The notes beneath the pieces were generated by a model, which saw nothing but the letters and a program-made list of their open reading frames with translations, searched no databases and was not told the DNA's origin. This document shows positions 58,423-64,000 of a stretch of 64,000 bases of DNA, one piece after another. This DNA is from a virus. Each line of letters opens with the position of its first letter. Position 1 is the stretch's first letter. The stretch covers positions 62,001-126,000 of the IMG/VR virus record IMGVR_UViG_3300021959_000011. One strand, given 5' to 3'. The translations under genes and the position numbers were made by a program.

Positions 58423-58664
58423 TATGATTCCACGGTTGCAGATACTACACTATCAACACGAAATGCACGCCATGCATCTTTATCTAAATCCCACACCGAA
58501 CGAGAATCTAAATTCACTTTCTTTGTAGAAATTTCCGCAGCTGCAGGCGGCAAGAAATCTTCTATGAGGGTACAACGCATATTTCTAGTTTCACCATTCA
58601 ATTTAGTGAATTGGACATTCACAATATTAGTTTGTAACATTTCTGTTAAAGTTTCAAAATTCAT
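58422..58664 (-). CDS. WYL_2/DUF2693-like protein
   Basis: 80 residues from MNFETL (AAAGGA 9 nt upstream). FTKLNGETRNMRCTLIEDFL with VWDLDKDAWRAFRVDSVV is the SH3-like pattern of the phage WYL_2/DUF2693 family. Function unknown. Confidence 0.68.
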   Translation of the reverse strand: MNFETLTEMLQTNIVNVQFTKLNGETRNMRCTLIEDFLPPAAAEISTKKVNLDSRSVWDLDKDAWRAFRVDSVVSATVES

Positions 58665-58699
58665 AAGAGTCATCCTTTCTTGATTAAGTTATATATACG

Positions 58700-58728
58700 A
58701 TTATATCCGATTATATCCGATTTGTCAA
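58700..58728 (-). promoter_or_regulatory. Early promoter TTGACA-17-TATAAT with duplicated -10
   Basis: -35 at 58723-58728, -10 at 58700-58705. CGGATATAAT occurs in tandem, placing a second TATAAT inside the spacer. Confidence 0.85.
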
Positions 58729-58733
58729 GTAAT

Positions 58734-59615
58734 TTATACTGCCATTTCAGCTTTAATTGCATCATGGTGTCTGTAATTTTCCAACTTAAAATCATCGACA
58801 GTATAATTTCCCAGATGTTTGTCTGGATTAATCCAAAGTTTTGGGAACATGTATGGTGTGCGTTTGATTTGTTTCTCTACCGCATCGATGTGGTTATTGT
58901 AAATATGCACATCTCCACCAATCCATATTAACTCTTTGGCATAGTAACCAAGTTCCTTTGCAATGATATAAGTTAACAGAGAATAACTTGCAATATTAAA
59001 AGGTACACCTAAAAACAAATCGCAACTTCTTTGATACAATGCACAAGAAAGTCCACCATCTTCACTTAGATGAAATTGACACATTAAGTGACAAGGTGGT
59101 AATGCCATCTTATCAAGATCATCAACATTCCATGCAGATAAAATATGTCGGCGACTACGTGGATCTTTGACTAAGTTAATCAACAATTCCCTTATTTGGT
59201 CAGTACCATTCCAATCTCTCCACTGTACTCCATATATAGGTCCAAGAATACCATCATCATACCCTAACTCAACACCCTGTTTGTTTGCATTCGCCGTCCA
59301 GATAGTTTTCTTGTCTTTTAACTCATCTCTATCTTTGTTATAATGAATTTCTGCTAGGCGTCTTTCATCATCAGAACCTTCAAGAAACCATAAAAGTTCT
59401 GAAACAACACTTTTAAATGCAAGTTTCTTTGTTGTTAAAACTGGTATTTGTTCTCTCAAATTTATATTTAATGTTGCATGAAAAATTGACTTTGTACCAA
59501 CTCCAGTACGGTCTTTTCGATCTTCGCCGGTATCTAGTACATGATATAATAAATCTTGATACTCAACTTCCCATATGTTACCATATCTATGTAACATTTC
59601 CATTTCTAAACTCAT
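58734..59615 (-). CDS. thyA: Thymidylate synthase
   Basis: Makes dTMP from dUMP. 293 residues, full length. DRTGVGT near 35-41, PPCHLMCQF with catalytic C175, and QRSCDLFLGVPFNIASY are all intact. Stop near the next early promoter. Overlaps dihydrofolate reductase by 4 nt: a thyA-frd pair as in T4. No intron, unlike T4 td. Confidence 0.96.
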   Translation of the reverse strand: MSLEMEMLHRYGNIWEVEYQDLLYHVLDTGEDRKDRTGVGTKSIFHATLNINLREQIPVLTTKKLAFKSVVSELLWFLEGSDDERRLAEIHYNKDRDELKDKKTIWTANANKQGVELGYDDGILGPIYGVQWRDWNGTDQIRELLINLVKDPRSRRHILSAWNVDDLDKMALPPCHLMCQFHLSEDGGLSCALYQRSCDLFLGVPFNIASYSLLTYIIAKELGYYAKELIWIGGDVHIYNNHIDAVEKQIKRTPYMFPKLWINPDKHLGNYTVDDFKLENYRHHDAIKAEMAV

Positions 59616-60097
59616 CCATACACCTTAAACTGCAAATCATCAAAATCACTTTGGGCCAACCACATGCGTTTACTTTTCATACTATCCAAATTATCTTTAG
59701 GTATAAAAGTATCACAATCATATGAATCTGGAAATTCTGTTATATAAAATCTTTCGATTAAATCCCAATATTCGGTAAGTACTTTTGCACCACCTATGAT
59801 GAATAATTCCTTATTATTATTTTTTTCCAACCAAGATCTAGCATCTTGAATAGATACTGTGTCCAAATTTTCATAATATGGTAAACTGTTTACTTTACTA
59901 GTAATTACTACATTATGTCTTTTAGGCAATGGTTTGGGCATATTGGGGTCATCCCAAGTATTTTTGCCCATAACCACTATCTTATTTGTTGTGTGAGAAC
60001 GAAACCATCTAAAATCTCTATCGTTTTTTGGCCATGGCAAAGTACCATCTTTACCAATACCACCATTTGCATCCATTGCAAAAATGGCATTAATCAT
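59612..60097 (-). CDS. frd: Dihydrofolate reductase
   Basis: Regenerates tetrahydrofolate for thymidylate synthase. 161 residues. GGIGKDGTLPWPKNDRDFRWF at the start, VMGKNTWDD, and IIGGAKVLTEYW are the family blocks. Coupled to thyA by ATGA. Confidence 0.95.
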   Translation of the reverse strand: MINAIFAMDANGGIGKDGTLPWPKNDRDFRWFRSHTTNKIVVMGKNTWDDPNMPKPLPKRHNVVITSKVNSLPYYENLDTVSIQDARSWLEKNNNKELFIIGGAKVLTEYWDLIERFYITEFPDSYDCDTFIPKDNLDSMKSKRMWLAQSDFDDLQFKVYG

Positions 60098-60345
60098 TGC
60101 ATAACCATTGGTTTACGTTTTGGGTCTCCCCAATGATCTTTTGCATTTACTCTAATAAATTTTTTATTGGTTTCGTTTTTATTTGGATTTTCAATAGTCA
60201 AGACTACATTCTTTCCCAACATCCAAGACTTTTGTTGATTTAGAATTCGACGTGTCGCATAATCTGGATCATTTTTACTACGACTCTTTGTAGTACCATG
60301 AATACCTTTACTGGTTTCTCCAGACCGTAACTTTTTCTTACCCAT
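60094..60345 (-). CDS. Basic conserved phage protein
   Basis: 83 residues. MGKKKLRSGETSKGIHGTTK start and VVLTIENPNKNETNKKFIRV end: a combination I recall from cyanophages near thyA/frd-type genes. Very basic; may bind nucleic acid or the ribosome. Overlaps frd by 4 nt. Confidence 0.6.
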   Translation of the reverse strand: MGKKKLRSGETSKGIHGTTKSRSKNDPDYATRRILNQQKSWMLGKNVVLTIENPNKNETNKKFIRVNAKDHWGDPKRKPMVMQ

Positions 60346-60550
60346 GTTGCAATTCCTTAAATGGTTTCAAGGTCTTTGCAAATGCGCGGGCGTTATCTTC
60401 ATTCAAGAAGAATTTAGTCGTGACTTCAGGACCACCTTCGCGTGACCAAGGTGAAGAAAAATCGATATGTTTTACCTCATATCCATAAATTTCTCTGCGA
60501 TCTCCCACATTTTTAACTTTTACAATATGTGGACTTCTTTTCTTTTCCAT
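60338..60550 (-). CDS. Small hypothetical protein
   Basis: 70 residues from MEKKRSPHIVKVKNV. Beta-alpha layout with FLNEDNARAFAKTLKPF. First gene of the DHFR-thyA unit. Function unknown. Confidence 0.5.
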   Translation of the reverse strand: MEKKRSPHIVKVKNVGDRREIYGYEVKHIDFSSPWSREGGPEVTTKFFLNEDNARAFAKTLKPFKELQHG

Positions 60551-60586
60551 TTTATATTCACTCTCCATACTACAGTTGATTTATTC

Positions 60587-60615
60587 AATATAACAGATGT
60601 TTATTTATTTGTCAA
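60587..60615 (-). promoter_or_regulatory. Early promoter TTGACA-17-TATATT
   Basis: -35 at 60610-60615, -10 at 60587-60592. Starts the frd-thyA unit. The -35 lies in the last codons of the upstream 52-aa gene. Confidence 0.8.
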
Positions 60616-60759
60616 TGGTTTTTCGCAGTTAGTTAAACAATATTTATTTAACTGGTTAGTTGTTGTTTCACACAAATAGGTAAATGCACCGGCGCAGATT
60701 ACTACAAAAATCAAAAAGTATGTAAACTTTGACCTTATTTCCATAGTGAGTAAAGACAT
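60601..60759 (-). CDS. 52-aa membrane peptide
   Basis: MSLLTMEIRSKFTYFLIFVV start, one TM, then a tail with cysteines (TYLCETTT, YCLTNCEK), probably periplasmic. Function unknown. Confidence 0.5.
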   Translation of the reverse strand: MSLLTMEIRSKFTYFLIFVVICAGAFTYLCETTTNQLNKYCLTNCEKPLTNK

Positions 60760-60768
60760 GACCTTTCC

Positions 60769-61206
60769 TTAGGCGTTGCTGGTTTCTTTTGACAATAAAT
60801 CAGGAAAGGTTTCGCGAACTAATTTTTCTGTGACTCCAGAAATTTTAAATTTTTTGCAGATAATCTTAACTAAAATTTCTGCATCATTTGCGTTTAAACT
60901 TTCTAGTTGTCTGACAAGTATACGTTCTTTTTGTTTCTCTGATTGATTTTTCATATTTTCAGTATAAAATAGATGTATTTTTCGCATTGCCAATGTCATG
61001 TTACTTATAGACAAACCAGCAGGATCATCAGCTGGGGTCCACATAGGTAGTGTCTTCTGGGTATAACCAAAGTCAATATTTTTTTCAAACATATGAATTA
61101 ATATAGTTTGTAAAGTTTTATTATTATTATTTATTAAAATATCTTTTTTAGCGTTCACAGATCTGGTACTTTCTAATTCTTGCACCAATTCATGAAAAAG
61201 TTTCAT
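60769..61206 (-). CDS. Conserved helical phage protein next to RNase H
   Basis: 145 residues from MKLFHELVQELESTRSV. Blocks such as AKKDILINNN, FEKNIDFGYTQKTLP and NANDAEILVKIICKKFKISG recall the N-terminal helical domain of ATP-dependent phage DNA ligases. It may be a stand-alone ligase-like DNA-binding domain. Overlaps RNase H by 17 nt. Confidence 0.55.
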   Translation of the reverse strand: MKLFHELVQELESTRSVNAKKDILINNNNKTLQTILIHMFEKNIDFGYTQKTLPMWTPADDPAGLSISNMTLAMRKIHLFYTENMKNQSEKQKERILVRQLESLNANDAEILVKIICKKFKISGVTEKLVRETFPDLLSKETSNA

Positions 61207-62074
61207 ATTCTTGTTCCTTAAAATTTGATATCTCATCCATCATGAGTACCATTTTGTTTTCTATAAAATAGTTAAATACTTTTTGCATATCACCTTCGGG
61301 AGTTTTACTAAACTGAGATAAAACTTCTTCTTGTATTGCAGCGGGCACGAATGTTAAATCCACTAACTGTTCGTTTCTACGATATCGTGCCAACATATTT
61401 GCATCACAAAAATCTTCAGGGTTTCTACCAGTATCCAACCAATCTTCTAGTTTTTTCTTAGATAAAGGTTTTTGTCTTTTTTCGTTTACAAAAACATCAT
61501 CATCAGAAAGAACATTAGGAACACCATCACCACGATCTCCGCGAATAATATGTTCACGAATATATTTATAAGGGTCTTCTGTCACTAAAAATTTCTTTAG
61601 AATAGGACTATATTGAGTCACATTAGGATATCGTTGCAACTGTTTAAAGTCTTTATCACTTGAAATTATAAGTATTTTCTCCTTAGTAGAAAACTGTTTA
61701 GTAAGAGTACCAATGATATCATCAGCCTCAGTCCTATCTACCTCGATAATTTTATAAGGAAATACCTTACGCAAATCTTGTTTTGTCTGCGTAATAGTAT
61801 TAAAGATAAGATTCCAATCATAACCAGAATCTTCTCTTGTTTTTTTACGCATACCTTTGTAGTAAGGAAATACATCCTTTCTCCAAAAGTTTTTATTGTC
61901 GCAACATATTACAATGTTACCATAATCATTCGCAAATCTTTTCTTGATACTAAGAATACTGTTTAGTATCATATGTTTTATTAGGTTTTGATCAAGCTCT
62001 TCTTCATCAGATAACTTGTTTATTTGTACCATTAGATTTGAAATGACCACTTGATTTAGGTCGATCAATATCAT
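61190..62074 (-). CDS. rnh: T4-type RNase H (FEN-family 5' nuclease)
   Basis: Removes lagging-strand RNA primers. 294 residues (T4 Rnh 305). ICCDNKNFWRKDVFPYYKGM, EVDRTEADDIIGTL and ISSDKDFKQLQ carry the metal-binding acidic residues; GDRGDGVPNVL is the helix-hairpin-helix-side motif. Both an early and a late-type box precede it. Confidence 0.9.
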   Translation of the reverse strand: MILIDLNQVVISNLMVQINKLSDEEELDQNLIKHMILNSILSIKKRFANDYGNIVICCDNKNFWRKDVFPYYKGMRKKTREDSGYDWNLIFNTITQTKQDLRKVFPYKIIEVDRTEADDIIGTLTKQFSTKEKILIISSDKDFKQLQRYPNVTQYSPILKKFLVTEDPYKYIREHIIRGDRGDGVPNVLSDDDVFVNEKRQKPLSKKKLEDWLDTGRNPEDFCDANMLARYRRNEQLVDLTFVPAAIQEEVLSQFSKTPEGDMQKVFNYFIENKMVLMMDEISNFKEQEYETFS

Positions 62075-62102
62075 AATATCACCATTATTTTGTTTACATT
62101 AT

Positions 62103-62110
62103 TATTTATA
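62103..62110 (-). promoter_or_regulatory. Possible late promoter TATAAATA
   Basis: Exact box 29 bp upstream of rnh and 5 bp downstream of the early -10. Either may be used; chance occurrence in AT-rich DNA is possible. Confidence 0.45.
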
Positions 62111-62115
62111 CACCA

Positions 62116-62144
62116 ATTATAACATTAAATGTTGCAACTGTCAA
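62116..62144 (-). promoter_or_regulatory. Early promoter TTGACA-17-TATAAT
   Basis: -35 at 62139-62144, -10 at 62116-62121, full consensus. Drives rnh. Confidence 0.88.
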
Positions 62145-62146
62145 GA

Positions 62147-62461
62147 CTAAAATGGTACTTCTGGAGAATCTTCTTCAGATTTTCCAACAATTTTTACGAT
62201 TTCTACGCGATTGAATGTAGTTTCGTCTTGTTTGTCGTATTCATTAAACGAGTGTTTTTTCACCGTACCGTTAAATGTAAAACATACTCCAACATCCAAC
62301 TCTGGTTTTTCGTCGGAAAAGAATACACCAAATTTATTGGTTCTGGTAATAAATTTATATACATGGCGTAAACCATAGTCTGTGCGTACTTTTCGCACAC
62401 CAAGAATTTTACCATACCAAACATCACGTTCCATTAGTTTACCAATATATTTGTTTTCCAT
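62147..62461 (-). CDS. OB-fold-like small protein
   Basis: 104 residues from MENKYIGKLMERDV. Five-strand beta pattern (WYGKILGVRKVRTDYGLRHV, VCFTFNGTVKKHSFN, TFNRVEIVKIV) typical of OB folds. Possibly binds ssDNA or RNA. Shares one base with the upstream gene. Confidence 0.6.
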   Translation of the reverse strand: MENKYIGKLMERDVWYGKILGVRKVRTDYGLRHVYKFITRTNKFGVFFSDEKPELDVGVCFTFNGTVKKHSFNEYDKQDETTFNRVEIVKIVGKSEEDSPEVPF

Positions 62462-63018
62462 TATACAACCTCGAACCATTCTGGGATATCTCGACCTGTC
62501 CAAATCATTTGGAAACGGTCTTGTTTTGTCTGATAAAATGCCTGATATGATTTAACAGGACATTCAAACATACATTCTGGGTTAGACTTCATTGCAAGTT
62601 TAAATGGTGTATACAAGTTTGACCAGTTAGTATGCGATGGAGGACGTTTTAGTATATCGCGCAATAAAGTGTCAGTAGAATGCACTTTATTGTACCTATA
62701 AGTGTACTCGTTACACAACCCAACAAAATGTTTGTAGTGCCACTCATAGTTTGCATTACTCTCCATTGTCCACAATGTAGAAGGGTGGCCTGGATGTACT
62801 GCCTTGTATAGTACATTTTCCATATTACTATTTGGATGTACCCAATACTTAACCATACGTTTGCCAGATTTAGATGGACGTTTGGTTTCTCTACCGTCAA
62901 GCATACGATGAGCAGTTGACAACATTTGTGCAGATTCAACAATCATTTTCACAACATGTTTATCACATTGCAGTTGTGCAGCAATTACAGGATCGTTATC
63001 TAGTCTGAAAATATTCAT
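62461..63018 (-). CDS. Conserved marine phage protein (possible glycosylase-like)
   Basis: 185 residues from MNIFRLDNDPVIAAQLQCDK. HVVKMIVESAQMLSTAHRML and CNEYTYRYNKVH are strongly conserved in my memory of T4-like marine phages; such proteins have sometimes been labelled pyrimidine-dimer glycosylase, which I cannot confirm from motifs. Function open. Confidence 0.65.
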   Translation of the reverse strand: MNIFRLDNDPVIAAQLQCDKHVVKMIVESAQMLSTAHRMLDGRETKRPSKSGKRMVKYWVHPNSNMENVLYKAVHPGHPSTLWTMESNANYEWHYKHFVGLCNEYTYRYNKVHSTDTLLRDILKRPPSHTNWSNLYTPFKLAMKSNPECMFECPVKSYQAFYQTKQDRFQMIWTGRDIPEWFEVV

Positions 63019-63049
63019 GTACGTACTCACTGTTATTGACTATACGTAC

Positions 63050-63078
63050 ATATTACCACTATGATTCCGTATTGTCAA
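63050..63078 (-). promoter_or_regulatory. Early promoter TTGACA-17-TAATAT
   Basis: -35 at 63073-63078, -10 at 63050-63055. The -35 sits inside the 3' end of the RuvC-like gene. Confidence 0.75.
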
Positions 63079-63628
63079 GTAAAAATTTACAAATATAAAA
63101 AGAATCTACTATATCAGAAACAGGATTGCCTACTTTTTCACTTTTGATTTCAAATTCATCTTGCAGATTTCTACCACCATCAGAAATAAAACTCTCATAC
63201 ATCATTTCTTTTTTCGCATTTCCCTTACCACTGGCGAATTTTTTGATGACTGTAGGAGCTACCACTTGATATGATAATTCTGCCTGCCATAATTTCCATT
63301 TTAGAAGTCCAGCATTTTCTGCGATATGAAATACTTTTCCTGTAGAACCATAACTATAATCTTCTAATGCAATAGTGTCAATTTCGTCCGTAATAAGAAT
63401 GTCCATTGCCCAATCAGAAATGAAATCATATCGTTCTTCTGCGCTCTCAAAATCCGATAGATTTTGTTGTCCATCTATATTTTTATAATTATAGTTTGAA
63501 AGTTTTTTCTTGTTAGATAAAAAGTATATCTTGCATTTTTCAAAACTAAAGTCTTGTTCTTCACCAACATATGTACACACCGCTGGTGATGTTAAACTAT
63601 AGTCTATTCCTCCGATTCGCCGTACCAT
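63059..63628 (-). CDS. RuvC/RNase H-fold endonuclease-like protein
   Basis: 189 residues. GIDYSLTSPAVC (D9), TIALEDYSYGS, and SDIVDSFYICKFL supply the acidic residues of an RNase H-like nuclease of the RuvC type; SGKGNAKKEMMY matches RuvC-like phage resolvases. Likely resolves branched DNA before packaging, a role played by gp49 in T4. Confidence 0.78.
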   Translation of the reverse strand: MVRRIGGIDYSLTSPAVCTYVGEEQDFSFEKCKIYFLSNKKKLSNYNYKNIDGQQNLSDFESAEERYDFISDWAMDILITDEIDTIALEDYSYGSTGKVFHIAENAGLLKWKLWQAELSYQVVAPTVIKKFASGKGNAKKEMMYESFISDGGRNLQDEFEIKSEKVGNPVSDIVDSFYICKFLLDNTES

Positions 63629-63789
63629 TCTTCATCCTCATCCATATAAGAGTCACTGTCTAATATATAGTCATCCAGAGACTCCCCACAGGCGGGGCAG
63701 AATTTTACGGTTTCATCTTCGTCTACGTATTTAACAATAAATTCAACACCACAATAGTTACAATCTTGCAGCTGTTTATTCTTAGGCAT
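63604..63789 (-). CDS. Small zinc-ribbon protein
   Basis: 61 residues: CNYCGVEF and FCPACGESL form one zinc ribbon, followed by a very acidic tail. Overlaps the RuvC-like gene by 25 nt. Possible regulator or RNA-polymerase-binding protein; role unknown. Confidence 0.7.
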   Translation of the reverse strand: MPKNKQLQDCNYCGVEFIVKYVDEDETVKFCPACGESLDDYILDSDSYMDEDEEWYGESEE

Positions 63790-63793
63790 AGTT

Positions 63794-63831
63794 GTGTTCT
63801 CCCAAATACCAGAAATTATTTAGGAGAACAC
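63794..63831. repeat. 9-bp inverted repeat upstream of zinc-ribbon gene
   Basis: GTGTTCTCC (63794-63802) and GGAGAACAC (63823-63831), 20-bp loop. Could be an operator, an RNA hairpin covering the ribosome site, or a weak terminator for the upstream reductase gene. Confidence 0.5.
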
Positions 63832-63860
63832 TAATTTTAAAATGGTGTCTGAAAACCTAC

Positions 63861-64000
63861 TTAAAAGGTAATTTCACACGCTCCACCCTGACAAGCTACC
63901 GCACCCATCGTGTCAATATCTGTAAAGGTTTTATCTGTTAATTGATTTACAAAATCAATAGGTTGAATATTTTGTTGAATTTTTGTCCACTTATGTAATA
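63861..64000 (-). CDS. C-terminus of probable ribonucleotide reductase large subunit, partial
   Basis: Only the last 45 or so residues are inside the window; the gene continues beyond the right edge. The C-terminal ACQGGACEITF has a C-x4-C pair like the redox-active tail of NrdA-type enzymes (E. coli CESGACKI). A nearby glutaredoxin gene would supply reducing power. The call rests on this short tail. Confidence 0.55.
   Translation of the reverse strand, partial: LHKWTKIQQNIQPIDFVNQLTDKTFTDIDTMGAVACQGGACEITF

Noticed and set aside
1-64000. CRISPR arrays, insertion sequences, integrase or attachment sites
   Set aside because: No regular spaced repeats, transposase or integrase motifs seen; the window looks like a strictly lytic genome part.

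Overview
The window is part of the genome of a T4-like (myovirus) marine phage, AT-rich and almost gap-free. T4-type markers are baseplate gp26, ssDNA-binding gp32, helicase loader gp59, late co-activator gp33, T4-type RNase H, thymidylate synthase, dihydrofolate reductase, a DsbA-like protein, a collar-domain tail protein and exact TATAAATA late promoters. A circularly permuted, two-piece tmRNA of the alphaproteobacterial type, with DUF1289- and DUF1127-like proteins and a c-type cytochrome, points to an alphaproteobacterial host. SAR11 (Pelagibacter) is my best guess. The host is inferred, not shown.

Layout. 1-3778 (+): the end of a tail/baseplate operon, including gp26 with a textbook -1 slippery heptamer, closed by a strong hairpin terminator. 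3874-13665 (-): gp32, gp59, gp33, a SleB-type hydrolase, a PD-(D/E)XK nuclease, a zeta-type kinase, a small MscS-like protein, PhoH, a class 3 lipase and an HNH nuclease. 13727-21292 (-): the most unusual block. Late promoters lead into small membrane proteins, then CsgF, CsgG, a curlin-like repeat protein, a FecR-domain protein, a second curlin-like protein and a CHASE2-adenylate cyclase: a phage-borne curli (type VIII) secretion set joined to a cyclic-nucleotide sensor. 21394-33853 (-): MazG-like protein, tRNA-Pro, tRNA-Leu, a glycine-zipper protein, a collar-domain fibre, a porin-like protein, the permuted tmRNA, a metalloprotease, an M15 endolysin, cytochrome c with two small membrane proteins, GMP reductase, a second fibre, and tRNA-Arg. 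33859-44399 (mostly -): a dense accessory run of small genes, with tRNA-Trp and glutaredoxin. 43646-55009 (+): late-transcribed fibre/adhesin cluster with two cupredoxin-like fibres and a polyglycine adhesin. 55006-64000 (-): HAD phosphatase, half-size Na/Pi transporter, N6-adenine methyltransferase, DsbA-like protein, thyA, DHFR, RNase H, a RuvC-like nuclease and the C-terminus of a probable ribonucleotide reductase.

Regulation is unusually readable. I find 25 sigma70-like promoters, all with a TTGACA/TTGACT -35, a -10 box and a spacer of exactly 17 bp, 24 of them on the minus strand. Several share a near-identical leader. TATAAATA boxes precede the structural genes and the curli block. The accessory content reads as host take-over: ribosome rescue, nucleotide supply, phosphate uptake, electron transfer, and extracellular fibre secretion controlled by a sensor cyclase.
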